From: [Streptosporangium] indianense | GTDB lineage: Bacteria; Actinomycetota; Actinomycetes; Streptomycetales; Streptomycetaceae | NCBI RefSeq assembly: GCF_021474405.1 | Contig: NZ_JAKEIO010000008.1 | Coordinates: forward strand, 36,421-100,420 | Reading direction: 5' to 3' | Length of the DNA stretch: 64,000 bases | Shown here: one piece after another, positions 10,173 to 21,263 of the stretch | Position numbering within the stretch: the first letter of the stretch is position 1 | Layout: every line of letters starts with the position of its first letter | Made by a program: the position numbers and the translations under genes | The notes under the pieces: model-generated | Database searches by the model: none | Told to the model about the DNA's origin: nothing | The model's input: the letters and a program-made list of their open reading frames with translations, nothing else

Positions 10173-11105
10173 ATGAAGCTCGTCTTCGCCGGTACACCCG
10201 AGGTCGCCGTTCCCGCTCTGGACGCTCTGCTCGCCTCCGGGCGGCACGAGGTGGCCGCCGTCGTCACGCGGCCCGACGCCCCGGCCGGGCGGGGACGCCG
10301 GCTCGTCGCGTCGCCCGTCGCCGAGCGGGCGGAGGAGGCCGGGATCGAGGTGCTGAAGCCCGCGAAGCCGAAGGACCCCGAGTTCCTGGAGCGGCTGCGG
10401 GAGATCGGGCCGGACTGCTGCCCCGTCGTCGCCTACGGCGCGCTGCTGCCCCGGGTGGCCCTCGACATCCCCGCGCACGGCTGGGTCAACCTGCACTTCT
10501 CCCTGCTGCCGGCCTGGCGCGGTGCCGCGCCCGTGCAGCACGCCATCATGGCCGGCGACGAGATCACCGGGGCGTCCACCTTCCTGATCGAGGAGGGGCT
10601 CGACTCGGGCCCGGTGTACGGGACGGTGACCGAGGAGATCCGGGCGACCGACACCAGCGGGGACCTGCTGACGCGGCTCGCCTTCGCCGGTGCCGGGCTG
10701 CTCGTGGCGACCATGGACGGCATCGAGGACGGCACCCTGAAGGCCGTACCGCAGCCGGCCGACGGGATCAGCCTCGCCCCGAAGGTGAACGTCGAGGACG
10801 CGCACCTGGACTGGAACGCGCCCGCGCTGCGGGTCGACCGGATGGTGCGGGGCTGCACTCCGGCCCCCGGCGCCTGGACCACGTTCCGCGGTGAGCGGCT
10901 CAAGCTCATCCAGGTCGCCCCCGTGCCCGACCGGACGGACCTCGCCCCGGGGCAGATCGCCGCCGGGAAGAACAACGTGTACGCCGGCACCGGCTCGTAC
11001 GCCGTCGAGCTGCTGTGGGTGCAGGCCCAGGGCAAGAAGCCGATGCGGGCGGCGGACTGGGCCCGCGGCGTCCGGATCGGCGAGGGCGAGCAGCTCGGAG
11101 GCTGA
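10173..11105 (+). CDS. fmt: Methionyl-tRNA formyltransferase
   Basis: This 310-residue enzyme formylates initiator Met-tRNA using 10-formyltetrahydrofolate. The catalytic domain (residues 1-205) begins [10 protein letters not shown] and contains [17 protein letters not shown], with the Asn and His of the active site, and GLDSGPVY with the catalytic Asp. The C-terminal OB-fold tRNA-binding domain follows from about residue 207. A GAGAGG site lies 14 bases upstream of the ATG. The stop codon overlaps the first unit of a 46-bp tandem repeat. rsmB follows, as in many bacteria. Confidence 0.95.
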   Translation: MKLVFAGTPEVAVPALDALLASGRHEVAAVVTRPDAPAGRGRRLVASPVAERAEEAGIEVLKPAKPKDPEFLERLREIGPDCCPVVAYGALLPRVALDIPAHGWVNLHFSLLPAWRGAAPVQHAIMAGDEITGASTFLIEEGLDSGPVYGTVTEEIRATDTSGDLLTRLAFAGAGLLVATMDGIEDGTLKAVPQPADGISLAPKVNVEDAHLDWNAPALRVDRMVRGCTPAPGAWTTFRGERLKLIQVAPVPDRTDLAPGQIAAGKNNVYAGTGSYAVELLWVQAQGKKPMRAADWARGVRIGEGEQLGG

Positions 11106-11275
11106 AGCCATGCAGGACCCTGCACGTGGCCCCGCCCGGTCCGGAAGGTGAAGCCGCGCAGGGCCCTGCCCGTGGTCTCGCCCAGCCCGGAAGCCGAAGC
11201 CGGGCAGGGCCTGTACGTGATCCCGCCCTGCTCGGAAGCAGTGAAGCAGTGAAGCCGTGAAGCCGGGCAGGCCAG
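11104..11275 (+). repeat. Degenerate 46-bp tandem repeat after fmt
   Basis: Three copies begin at 11104, 11150 and 11196, each starting GAAGCC and running about 46 bases through a CAGG-CCTG-CGTG core, a CCCGCCC-like stretch and CGGAAG. A partial fourth copy (GTGAAGCCGGGCAGG) follows near 11254. The first unit begins inside the fmt stop codon. Copies differ at several places, so it is an old expansion. Confidence 0.65.
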
Positions 11276-11465
11276 GCCCCGCACCGGCCCCGCCCCGGCT
11301 ACGGCTTCCCCAGGCCTCTCCCTGCGGCTGCCCCCAGCCCTCCGCGTAGCCGCTCCCGGACGCACACCACTGCCGTCCCGGACGCCGCCCACCGCCGCTC
11401 CCCCCCCCCACCCGGCGGCGTAGGCTGGACGGCGCACTTCTTCTCACCCCCGGAGCACCTTTTTC
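11276..11465 (+). promoter_or_regulatory. rsmB upstream region
   Basis: Besides a poly-C run of about ten bases near 11401, this stretch holds a TAGGCT -10 box at 11421-11426, about 40 bases before the rsmB GTG, and a CGGAG ribosome site at about 11451. No hairpin terminator for fmt was recognised. Confidence 0.4.
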
Positions 11466-12884
11466 GTGAGCGAACAGCCCCGTCGAGCCCGCACGTCAGG
11501 CAAGCCCTACCGCCGGCCCAAGAAGGACCCCGTCCGCATCCTCGCCTTCGAGGCGCTGAGGGCCGTGGACGAGCGGGACGCCTACGCCAACCTCGTCCTG
11601 CCCCCGCTGTTGCGCAAGGCGCGGGAGAACGACGACTTCGACGCCCGGGACGCCGCCCTCGCCACCGAGCTGGTGTACGGCACGCTGCGGCGGCAGGGGA
11701 CGTACGACGCGGTCCTGGCGTCCTGCGTGGACCGGCCGCTCGGGGAGGTCGACCCGCCGGTGCTGGACGTGCTGAGCCTCGGCGCGCACCAGTTGCTCGG
11801 CACACGGATCCCGACGCACGCGGCCGTGTCCGCCACCGTCGAGCTCGCCCGGGTCGTGCTCGGCGACGGACGGGCCAAGTTCGTCAACGCGGTGCTGCGC
11901 AAGGTCGCGCAGGACGACCTGGACGGCTGGCTGGAGCGGGTCGCGCCCGCGTACGACGAGGATCCCGAGGACCATCTCGCCGTCGTTCACTCGCATCCCC
12001 GGTGGGTGGTCTCCGCGCTGTGGGACTCCCTCGGCGGCGGGCGCGACGGCGTCGAGGAGCTGCTGCGCGCCGACAACGAGCGGCCCGAGGTGACGCTCGT
12101 GGCACGGCCCGGGCGGGCCACCGCAGAGGAACTGCTCGACGAGGACGCCGCCGTGCCGGGCCGTTGGTCGCCCTATGCCGTGCGGCTGAGCGAGGGCGGC
12201 GAGCCGGGCGCCATCGCGGCCGTGCGGGACGGACGCGCGGGCGTGCAGGACGAGGGCAGCCAGCTCGTGGCGATCGCCCTCGCCAACGCACCCCTGGACG
12301 GGCCCGACCGGCGCTGGCTGGACGGGTGCGCGGGGCCCGGCGGCAAGGCCGCGCTGCTCGGCGCGCTGGCTGCCGAACGGGGCGCCCTGCTCGTCGCCTC
12401 CGAGAAGCAGACCCACCGTGCCGGCCTCGTCGCGAAGGCGCTGGACGGCAACCCCGGGCCGTACCAGGTGATCGCCGCCGACGGGACGCGTCCGGCCTGG
12501 CGGCCGGGCAGCTTCGACCGGGTGCTGGTCGACGTGCCCTGCACCGGCCTCGGCGCGCTGCGCCGGCGCCCCGAGGCGCGCTGGCGGCGCCGCCCCGAGG
12601 ACCTGGAGGGCTTCGCGCCGCTGCAGCGCGGGCTGCTGCGCACCGCCCTGGAGTCGGTGCGGGTCGGCGGTGTCGTGGGCTACGCGACCTGCTCGCCGCA
12701 CCTCGCCGAGACCCGGGCCGTCGTCGCCGACGTGCTCAAGCAGCACCCGGACACCGACCTCGTCGACGCCCGGCCGCTGCTGCCCGGCGTACCCGACCTG
12801 GGCGAGGGGCCCGACGTACAGCTGTGGCCGCATCGGCACGGGACCGACGCGATGTACCTGGCGCTCATTCGCCGGACCGGCTGA
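11466..12884 (+). CDS. rsmB: 16S rRNA (cytosine-967-C5)-methyltransferase
   Basis: This 472-residue protein methylates C967 of 16S rRNA. The N-terminal NusB-like RNA-binding domain covers roughly residues 15-170. The methyltransferase domain has LDGCAGPGGKAALL for AdoMet binding, the catalytic Cys in VDVPCTGLGALRRRPE, and the second Cys in GYATCSP. The alanine of the usual CAAPGG motif is Gly here, a mild change. The gene runs 20 bases into the 3' end of the convergent MMPL gene. Confidence 0.93.
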   Translation: MSEQPRRARTSGKPYRRPKKDPVRILAFEALRAVDERDAYANLVLPPLLRKARENDDFDARDAALATELVYGTLRRQGTYDAVLASCVDRPLGEVDPPVLDVLSLGAHQLLGTRIPTHAAVSATVELARVVLGDGRAKFVNAVLRKVAQDDLDGWLERVAPAYDEDPEDHLAVVHSHPRWVVSALWDSLGGGRDGVEELLRADNERPEVTLVARPGRATAEELLDEDAAVPGRWSPYAVRLSEGGEPGAIAAVRDGRAGVQDEGSQLVAIALANAPLDGPDRRWLDGCAGPGGKAALLGALAAERGALLVASEKQTHRAGLVAKALDGNPGPYQVIAADGTRPAWRPGSFDRVLVDVPCTGLGALRRRPEARWRRRPEDLEGFAPLQRGLLRTALESVRVGGVVGYATCSPHLAETRAVVADVLKQHPDTDLVDARPLLPGVPDLGEGPDVQLWPHRHGTDAMYLALIRRTG

Positions 12885-15006
12885 CCCCCGCTCCCACCGC
12901 CGCCCGGTCCGGCGCGCCGCCGTCGTGGCGCGCCAGCCGGTGCGGCCACCACACCTTCGGCCCGACGTCCAGGAACAGCGCCGTCACCAGGACCGAGCGG
13001 ACGATGAAGGTGTCGATGAGGACGCCGAGGGCGACCGTGAAGCCGATCTCGGCGAAAGCGACCATCGGCAGCGTGCCGAGGGCGGCGAAGGTGCCGGCCA
13101 GGACCAGACCGGCGGAGGTGATGACGGCCCCGGTGGCGGCAAGGCCCGTGACCACGCCTTGTCTGGTGCCCTGGCGGGCCGCCTCCTCACGGATGCGGGT
13201 GGTCAGGAAGATGTTGTAGTCGATGCCCAGGGCGACCAGGAACACGAAGACGAACAACGGGAAGTCGGTCGCCTCGCCCGCGTAGTCGAAGACGTACCGG
13301 AACGCGAGCGCGCTGATCCCCAGGGCCGCCGTGAACGACAGGATCACCGTCCCGATCAGCAGCAGCGGGGCGATCAGGGCGCGCAGCAGGCCGCACAGGA
13401 TCAGCAGGACGACCACCAGCACCAGCGGGATGATCAGCAGGTTGTCGTGCGTGGTCGCCTCGTCCATGTCCAGCAGGGCCGCCGTGCCGCCGCCCACCTT
13501 GGCGTCGGCGTCCGGCACCGCGTGCACGGCGTCCCGCACCCTCTCGACCGTCTGTTTGGCGGCCTCGCTGTCCGCCGGGGCGGTCATGGTGGCCTCGAAG
13601 AGCACCTTCCCCTCGAAGGCCGGTCTGGTGCCGGGCGGCAGACCGAGGGACTGGGGGACCACGCCCGGCGTCCCGGCGACCGCGCGGCCCACCTGCACGG
13701 CCTGCGCCTGGTTGCTGACGATGATCAGGGGATCGCCGCTGCCCGCCGGGAAGTAGCGCGCCGACACCTCCTGGCCGGTGATCGAGTCCGGTTTCCCGGT
13801 GAACGCGTCCGCGTTGGAGATGCCCTCCGCGCGCAGCTGGATCAGACCCAGCGAACAGACCGCCAGCGCGAGTGCCGTCACCGCCCAGATCATCCGCGGC
13901 CGACGGGCGATACGGCGCCCCGTGCGTGCCCACACGCCGCGCTCGGTCGGGTCGGGCGTGCCGTAGCGGGGGACGACCGGCCAGAAGATCCAGCGGCCGA
14001 AGATCACCAGCAGGGCCGGGAACAGGGTCATCATCGCCACCAGCGCGACCGCGACACCGATCGCCGCCACCGGGCCCAGGCCGCTCGTGGAGTTCATCTC
14101 GGCGGCCAGCAGCACCAGCATGCTCAGCACGACCGTCGCGCCGGAGGCGATCACGGCCGGGCCGGCGCGGTGCAGGGCCAGGGCCATCGCCTCGTGCCGG
14201 TCCTCGTGCCGGCGCAGTTCCTCCCGGTAGCGGGCCACCAGCAGCAGGGCGTAGTCCGTCCCGGCTCCGAAGACCAGCACCGTGAGGATGCCGGCGCTCT
14301 GGCCGTTGACCGTCAGACCGCCGTGCTCGGCCAGCAGGTAGATCAGCGCCTGCGCGGTGAACAGGGCGCAGACCACCGCGACCAGGGGGACCACCAGGAG
14401 CGTCAGGCTGCGGTAGGTGATGAGCAGCATGACGATGACGACCGCCATCGCCGCGAACAGCAGGGTCGAGTCGATGCCCTCGAAGGCCTCGGCGAAGTCC
14501 GCGGACGTGCCGCCCGGGCCCGTGATGTGCACGGCCAACCCGTCGTCGCCCGTGCCCACGTCGTCGCGGATGGAGTCCACGGCCGGTGAGATCCGCTCCC
14601 AGCCCTCCTCGTCCATCAGGATCGGCACGAAGACCTGCGCCGCCCGCGGGTCGACCTGCCGGTCGAACACCGGGCCCCGCGTCTGCTCCCCGATGATGCC
14701 GTGGTCGCTCAGCTGCTTCAGCTGCCGGACGTCCTCGGCGATCTGCGCCCGGTCCTGCGCCGTCAGACCGCTCGCCCGCGCGTAGATCACCACCGCCGGG
14801 ATCTGCTCCGGCCGGAAGTCCTCGGAGATCTGCAGCACCTGGGTGGACTCCGCGGACCCCGGCAGCCAGGACGCGGCGTCGTTGTCCTGCGCGTCGGTGA
14901 GCTTCATGGCGAGCGGCGTGGCGACGACCAGCACGACCACCCAGAAGACCAGCACGAGCCACTTGGCCCGCCGGCCGCAGACCAGATGCGCGACGCCCTG
15001 CTTCAT
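12865..15006 (-). CDS. MMPL/RND family transporter
   Basis: A 713-residue inner-membrane protein with the two-half RND layout: one transmembrane helix near residues 15-37, a large external loop (about 40-180), a cluster of five helices, a central soluble stretch, a second external loop and a second helix cluster. Signature segments are GAGTDYALLLVARYREE in the first half and ALGIDYNIFLTTRIREE in the second, carrying the Asp-Tyr proton-relay pair. MMPL proteins export lipids or hydrophobic compounds; the cargo here is unknown. The ATG at 15006 has GAGGGGGT upstream. A dispersed repeat lies 30 bases before it. It is divergent from rpe. Confidence 0.85.
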   Translation of the reverse strand: MKQGVAHLVCGRRAKWLVLVFWVVVLVVATPLAMKLTDAQDNDAASWLPGSAESTQVLQISEDFRPEQIPAVVIYARASGLTAQDRAQIAEDVRQLKQLSDHGIIGEQTRGPVFDRQVDPRAAQVFVPILMDEEGWERISPAVDSIRDDVGTGDDGLAVHITGPGGTSADFAEAFEGIDSTLLFAAMAVVIVMLLITYRSLTLLVVPLVAVVCALFTAQALIYLLAEHGGLTVNGQSAGILTVLVFGAGTDYALLLVARYREELRRHEDRHEAMALALHRAGPAVIASGATVVLSMLVLLAAEMNSTSGLGPVAAIGVAVALVAMMTLFPALLVIFGRWIFWPVVPRYGTPDPTERGVWARTGRRIARRPRMIWAVTALALAVCSLGLIQLRAEGISNADAFTGKPDSITGQEVSARYFPAGSGDPLIIVSNQAQAVQVGRAVAGTPGVVPQSLGLPPGTRPAFEGKVLFEATMTAPADSEAAKQTVERVRDAVHAVPDADAKVGGGTAALLDMDEATTHDNLLIIPLVLVVVLLILCGLLRALIAPLLLIGTVILSFTAALGISALAFRYVFDYAGEATDFPLFVFVFLVALGIDYNIFLTTRIREEAARQGTRQGVVTGLAATGAVITSAGLVLAGTFAALGTLPMVAFAEIGFTVALGVLIDTFIVRSVLVTALFLDVGPKVWWPHRLARHDGGAPDRAAVGAGVSRSGE

Positions 15007-15035
15007 CCCGACCCCCTCGGCGAACACGTCCCGTG

Positions 15036-15063
15036 AGGGGCGCGGGGAACGGCGCGAGAAGCC
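15036..15063. repeat. Dispersed Streptomyces intergenic repeat, copy 1
   Basis: AGGGGCGCGGGGAACGGCGC and the eight bases after it match, with a few changes, the reverse complement of the sequence at 39972-39999. Elements of this GGGGCGCGGGGAAC-GCGCGA type recur many times in Streptomyces genomes. Confidence 0.6.
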
Positions 15064-15137
15064 GCATGAGCCCCGTAGCCAACAGACCACCTGGGTCCGA
15101 TGCTCACAACCCCCACGGGGCATGGCAGTCTTAGGTC

Positions 15138-15824
15138 ATGGCCGCGCAGATCAACCCCAGCATCCTGTCCGCAGACTTCGCCCGCCTCGCGGACGAGGCG
15201 AAGGCCGTGGAAGGAGCCGACTGGCTCCACGTCGACGTGATGGACAACCATTTCGTCCCGAACCTCACGCTCGGCGTGCCGGTCGTAGAGTCGCTGGCCC
15301 GTGCGACGGACACCCCGCTGGACTGCCACCTGATGATCGAGGCCCCCGATCGATGGGCGCCCCAGTACGTGGAAGCGGGGGCCGGTTCCGTCACCTTCCA
15401 CGTCGAGGCCGCCGCCGCCCCGGTCCGGCTCGCCCGGGAGATCCGGGCCAAGGGCGCCCGCGCCTCCATGGCACTGAAGCCCGCGACCCCCATCGAGCCG
15501 TACGAGGACCTGCTCCCCGAGCTCGACATGCTGCTGATCATGACGGTCGAACCGGGCTTCGGGGGACAGGCCTTCCTCGACATCATGCTTCCGAAGATTC
15601 GCCGCACCCGCGAGTTGATCAGCAAGCACGGACTGGAGCTCTGGCTGCAGGTCGACGGCGGAGTTTCGGCGTCCACCATCGAGCAGTGCGCGGACGCCGG
15701 AGCCGACGTCTTCGTGGCCGGATCGGCGGTCTACGGGGCAAACGACCCGGCAGAGGCGGTACGTGCACTACGCACCCAGGCCGAGGCGGCGACGGTGAAG
15801 GCCACCTGGGCCTGCGACCACTGA
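15138..15824 (+). CDS. rpe: Ribulose-phosphate 3-epimerase
   Basis: This 228-residue TIM-barrel enzyme interconverts ribulose 5-phosphate and xylulose 5-phosphate in the pentose phosphate pathway. Metal-binding and catalytic motifs are intact: [14 protein letters not shown] (residues 31-44), [16 protein letters not shown] near 136 and LQVDGGV near 172 with the second catalytic Asp. There is no ribosome site before the ATG; CAGTCT at 15126-15131 followed by six bases fits a leaderless start. The gene is divergent from the MMPL transporter. Confidence 0.95.
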   Translation: MAAQINPSILSADFARLADEAKAVEGADWLHVDVMDNHFVPNLTLGVPVVESLARATDTPLDCHLMIEAPDRWAPQYVEAGAGSVTFHVEAAAAPVRLAREIRAKGARASMALKPATPIEPYEDLLPELDMLLIMTVEPGFGGQAFLDIMLPKIRRTRELISKHGLELWLQVDGGVSASTIEQCADAGADVFVAGSAVYGANDPAEAVRALRTQAEAATVKATWACDH

Positions 15825-15926
15825 GCCACAGCAAAGTGAACGGCTCTCATCAGGGCTGATCAACCGCGCCACATCTGCAAGGATGAACGGCGAATCCAGA
15901 GTGTGAACAGCAGTGAGGAGAACGCC

Positions 15927-16946
15927 GTGTCGGGTATGTCGGCGGGCCGGTCAGCCATGCGGATGGGACCCGCTGAGCTGGTGCAGGCGGCGGCCATGGC
16001 CCGCCGCTTCTACCTCGAGGGGAAGTCCAAGATCCAGATCGCGGAGGAGTTCGGCGTCAGCCGCTTCAAGGTGGCCCGGGTCCTGGAGACCGCCCTCGAA
16101 CGGGATCTCGTACGGATCGAGATCCGCGTGCCCGCCGAACTGGACGCCGAGCGCTCGGACGCGCTGCGCGCCCGCTACGGCCTGCGGCACGCCGTCGTGG
16201 TCGAGTCCCCGGCCGAAGCCGAGGAGACGCCCGACCCCGAGAACCTGGGAGAGGTGGCCGCCGACCTGCTCGGCGAACTGGTCAACGAGGGAGATGTACT
16301 CGGCCTGGCCTGGGGCCGCTCCACCATCCACATGGCGGCCGCGCTGGACCGGCTGCCCCCGTGCACGGTGGTGCAGCTGACGGGTGTCTACGACGCCGGG
16401 ACGGCCGAACGCGGCTCGGTCGAGGCCGTACGCCGCGCCGCCCAGGTGTCCGGCGGCGACGCCCACCCCATCTACGCCCCGATGCTGCTGCCCGACGCGG
16501 CCACGGCCACGGCGCTGCGCAACCAGACGGGGATCGCCCGGGCCTTCGAGCACTTCGACAAGGTCACCGTCGCCTGCGTCTCCATCGGCTCCTGGGAGCC
16601 GGGCATCTCCACGGTGCACGACATGCTCAGCGACGAGGAACGCGCGCACTACGCCTCCCTCGGTGTCGCCGCCGAGATGTCCGCGCACCTCTTCGACGCC
16701 GAGGGGCGCCGGGTCGGCCGGGACCTGGGCGAGCGGTGCATCACGGTGAAGGCCGACCAGCTCCGCCGGATCCCCGAGGTCGTCGCGATCGCCGGCGGAC
16801 AGCGCAAGGGGCCCGCGATCGACGCGGTGCTGCGCTCCGGGCTCGTCACCAGCCTGGTGACGGACACCTCGGCCGCCGACTACCTCATGACGGCCGGACC
16901 GACGCCCAAGTCCGCGCTCAACCGGGCCGACCCGGACGGAGTCTGA
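15927..16946 (+). CDS. SorC/DeoR-like sugar-binding transcriptional regulator
   Basis: A 339-residue regulator with an N-terminal helix-turn-helix (ARRFYLEGKSKIQIAEEFG, then VSRFKVARVL, residues 25-55) and a C-terminal sugar-phosphate-binding domain of the SorC family (GLAWGRST near 131, CVSIGSWEPGIS, and AIAGGQRKGPAIDAVL near the end). Family members sense phosphorylated sugars. The gene follows rpe by about 100 bases, so a pentose phosphate ligand is a reasonable guess but not shown. The GTG at 15927 was chosen because GAGGAG lies seven bases upstream; a GTG eight codons earlier lacks one. The barstar-like gene begins three bases after the stop. Confidence 0.85.
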   Translation: MSGMSAGRSAMRMGPAELVQAAAMARRFYLEGKSKIQIAEEFGVSRFKVARVLETALERDLVRIEIRVPAELDAERSDALRARYGLRHAVVVESPAEAEETPDPENLGEVAADLLGELVNEGDVLGLAWGRSTIHMAAALDRLPPCTVVQLTGVYDAGTAERGSVEAVRRAAQVSGGDAHPIYAPMLLPDAATATALRNQTGIARAFEHFDKVTVACVSIGSWEPGISTVHDMLSDEERAHYASLGVAAEMSAHLFDAEGRRVGRDLGERCITVKADQLRRIPEVVAIAGGQRKGPAIDAVLRSGLVTSLVTDTSAADYLMTAGPTPKSALNRADPDGV

Positions 16947-16949
16947 CGC

Positions 16950-17324
16950 GTGGCCGGCCGCAAGCCCGGGGTGCCGGACGACCCGGCAGGCCGGATCGTC
17001 GTCGTGCTGGACCTCGACGGGGTCACGGACAAGGCGGGCCTCATGGACCGCTGCGCCCGTGACCTGGCCCTGCCCGACTGGTTCGGCCGCAACTGGGACG
17101 CCCTCGCCGACTGCCTGTCCGACCCCGCCCTCTGGCCCGAGGGGGCCGGGGAGCAGGGGCTGCTCGTCGTCGTCCAGGGCTGGCGGAAGTACGCCGAGGC
17201 GCGGCCCGACGAGTGGCAGGTCGCCGAGGAGATCTTCGCCGAGGCGACCGACCGGGGCCCGGGGCTGTTCGTCGCCCTCGGCCTTGGAGAATCCTCCGAG
17301 AGGCCCCCTGACCAGCCTGGATGA
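16950..17324 (+). CDS. Barstar-like RNase inhibitor family protein
   Basis: This 124-residue protein matches the barstar fold: IVVVLDLDGVTDKAGLMDRC as strand and helix 1, ALPDWFGRNWDALADCLSD as the barnase-binding helix region, then LLVVVQGW and a long helix. Barstar inhibits the extracellular RNase barnase. No barnase-like gene is visible nearby, so the partner is unknown. It lies three bases after the SorC-type regulator and is probably cotranscribed with it. It is cytosolic with no signal peptide. Confidence 0.8.
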   Translation: MAGRKPGVPDDPAGRIVVVLDLDGVTDKAGLMDRCARDLALPDWFGRNWDALADCLSDPALWPEGAGEQGLLVVVQGWRKYAEARPDEWQVAEEIFAEATDRGPGLFVALGLGESSERPPDQPG

Positions 17325-19050
<1,726 letters not shown>

Positions 19051-19162
19051 GCCCGCTTCGCACCGCCGGTCCCCGCGTGTTCCCCGTGAAAGCCCTCTGA
19101 CGGGTGCTGATGCAACACTCGACAGCCGCCCCGCAACGAACATCCGCCCTTTCCCCGGTAAC

Positions 19163-19210
19163 GCAATGATCTTGCATGTATGCGCAAGGTTGCTGCATTT
19201 CACCAGCAAC
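19163..19210 (+). promoter_or_regulatory. Operator array of GCAA/TTGC half-sites before the permease
   Basis: Two adjacent inverted repeats with the same 8-base spacer are seen: CTTGC-N8-GCAAG at 19171-19188 and GTTGCTG-N8-CAGCAAC at 19189-19210. A further GCAA is at 19163. A TAGGCT -10 box follows at 19222-19227, so the array covers the -35 region. The likely binder is the Lrp/AsnC protein encoded after the permease. The rest of this 455-base gap holds the terminator and the possible small gene. Confidence 0.6.
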
Positions 19211-19330
19211 GCCGATCCTCGTAGGCTGTCGCCTCGTACATGGCGTGGCGGGGACTCCGCTCGGCGGGTCCCTGCTCAAGGGCGCCCGCGGTCCCTGCCG
19301 CCCTGACCGGCAGCGAAAAGGAGCCAGCGC

Positions 19331-20800
19331 GTGCTCGACCAAGGCGCACCACCGCAGAACCCAGGCCCCACGGCGGCCTCCGCACCTCCCGGCCTCGGCG
19401 CGCGCCTCATGCGCCGCAAGCCCGTGGAACGCCTGGTCGCGGAAGGTGGCCAGGGTGAGGGTGGGTCCCTGCGCCGCACCCTCGGACTGTGGCAACTGAC
19501 CATGATCAGCATCGGTGCCACGCTCGGCACCGGCATCTTCGTGGTCCTCGGCGAGGCCGTCCCCAAGGCCGGCCCCGCCGTCACCCTCTCCTTCGTGATC
19601 GCCGGTCTCACGGCTCTCTTCTCGGCCCTGTCCTACGCCGAGCTGGCCGGGACCATCCCGGTCTCCGGCTCCTCGTACTCGTATGCATACGCAACGATGG
19701 GCGAGCTGATCGCCTGGATATGCGGCTGGTGCCTGGTCCTCGAGTACGGCGTGTCGGTCGCCGCCGTCGCCGTCGGCTGGGGCGAGTACCTGAACGAGCT
19801 GCTCGACGGGACCATCGGCGTCACCATCCCGGCCGCCCTGTCCGCCCCGCCCGGCGACGGCGGCGTGTTCAACCTGCCCGCGCTGATCGTCGTCCTGCTC
19901 GCGATGGCGTTCCTGCTGGGCGGCGCCCGCGAGTCCGCCCGCGCCAACACCGTCATGGTCGTCGTGAAGATCGCTGCGCTGGTGATGTTCTGCGCCATCG
20001 GCGTCCAGGGCTTCCGCTCGGGCAACTACGAGAACTTCATGCCCCTCGGCATGGCCGGCGTCAGCGCCGCCGGTGCCACGCTGTTCTTCTCCTACATCGG
20101 CTTCGACGCCGCCTCCACCGCCGGTGAGGAGGCCAAGAACGCCCAGCGCGACCTGCCCCGCGCGATCATGCTGTCGCTGGTCATCGTCACCGCGCTGTAC
20201 GTCCTCGTCGCGGCCGTCGCGGTCGGCGCCAAGCCCTGGAAGGGCTTCACCGACTCCGAGGCCGCCCTCGCCCAGATCATGCGCGAGGTCACCGGGCAGA
20301 CCTTCTGGGGCACGCTGCTGGCGTTCTGCGCCGTCATCGCCATCGCGAGCGTGGTGCTGACCGTGCTGTACGGCCAGACCCGCATCCTGTTCGCCATGTC
20401 CCGCGACGGTCTGATGCCGAAGGTGTTCGGCCGGGTCCACCCGAAGACCGGCGCGCCCCGCGCCAACACCCTGATCGTGTCGCTGTTCTGCGGTGTGCTG
20501 GCTGCCGCGATCCCGCTCGGGGAGCTCGCCGACGCCACCAGCATCGGCACCCTGTTCGCCTTCGCGCTGGTCAACGTGGCCGTCGTCGTGCTGCGCCGGA
20601 CCAAGCCCGACATGCCGCGCACCTTCCGGGTGCCGCTCTCGCCGGTCCTGCCCGCGCTGGGCTTCGCCTTCTGCGTCTGGATGATGGGCAGCCTGTCGAC
20701 CGTGACCTGGGTGGTCTTCGGTGTCTGGATGGCCGCCGGTCTCGTGTTCTACTTCGGGTACGGCTACCGCCGCTCCCGACTCGCACCATCCGAGAAGTGA
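19331..20800 (+). CDS. APC superfamily amino acid permease
   Basis: A 489-residue inner-membrane transporter with about twelve predicted helices. The APC consensus is clear in helix 1 (ISIGATLGTGIFVVLGEA) and helices 3-8 follow; FFSYIGFDAASTAGEEAKN is typical of the cationic amino acid transporter branch. A 50-residue cytosolic N-terminus precedes helix 1. The GTG start has AAGGAG upstream. An Lrp/AsnC regulator begins ten bases after the stop, suggesting amino-acid-responsive control; the substrate is not known. Confidence 0.85.
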   Translation: MLDQGAPPQNPGPTAASAPPGLGARLMRRKPVERLVAEGGQGEGGSLRRTLGLWQLTMISIGATLGTGIFVVLGEAVPKAGPAVTLSFVIAGLTALFSALSYAELAGTIPVSGSSYSYAYATMGELIAWICGWCLVLEYGVSVAAVAVGWGEYLNELLDGTIGVTIPAALSAPPGDGGVFNLPALIVVLLAMAFLLGGARESARANTVMVVVKIAALVMFCAIGVQGFRSGNYENFMPLGMAGVSAAGATLFFSYIGFDAASTAGEEAKNAQRDLPRAIMLSLVIVTALYVLVAAVAVGAKPWKGFTDSEAALAQIMREVTGQTFWGTLLAFCAVIAIASVVLTVLYGQTRILFAMSRDGLMPKVFGRVHPKTGAPRANTLIVSLFCGVLAAAIPLGELADATSIGTLFAFALVNVAVVVLRRTKPDMPRTFRVPLSPVLPALGFAFCVWMMGSLSTVTWVVFGVWMAAGLVFYFGYGYRRSRLAPSEK

Positions 20801-20810
20801 TCAACCCACT

Positions 20811-21263
20811 GTGCTGAACGATCTCGACGAACGCATCGTGCACGCCCTCGCCGAGGACGCCCGCCGCTCCTACGCCGACATCGGCCAACTCGTCGGCCTG
20901 TCCGCGCCCGCCGTGAAGCGGCGCGTGGACCGGCTGCGGGCCACCGGAGCCATCACCGGCTTCACCGTCCGCGTGGACCCGGGCGCCCTGGGCTGGGAGA
21001 CCGAGGGGTTCGTCGAGATCTACTGCCGGGGCAACACCTCCCCGGAGACCATCCAGCGGGGCCTGGAGCGCTACCAGGAGGTCGTGGCCGCGTCCACCGT
21101 CACCGGGGACGCGGACGCGATCGCCCAGGTCTTCGCCTCCGACATGCGCCACTTCGAACGGGTCCTGGAACGGATCGCCGGCGAGCCGTTCGTCGAGCGG
21201 ACCAAGTCCGTGCTCGTGCTCTCGCCGCTGCTGCGGCGCTTTTCGTCGGGGTCGCCCACGTAA
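20811..21263 (+). CDS. Lrp/AsnC family transcriptional regulator
   Basis: This 150-residue protein has the Lrp layout: an N-terminal helix-turn-helix (LDERIVHALAEDARRSYADI, then GLSAPAVKRRVDRL) and a C-terminal RAM ligand-binding domain (VEIYCRG, VTGDADAIAQVFASD). It starts ten bases after the permease stop and probably shares its transcript. It is the best candidate to bind the half-site array before the permease. The GTG has no clear ribosome site, so coupling to the permease is likely. Confidence 0.88.
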   Translation: MLNDLDERIVHALAEDARRSYADIGQLVGLSAPAVKRRVDRLRATGAITGFTVRVDPGALGWETEGFVEIYCRGNTSPETIQRGLERYQEVVAASTVTGDADAIAQVFASDMRHFERVLERIAGEPFVERTKSVLVLSPLLRRFSSGSPT

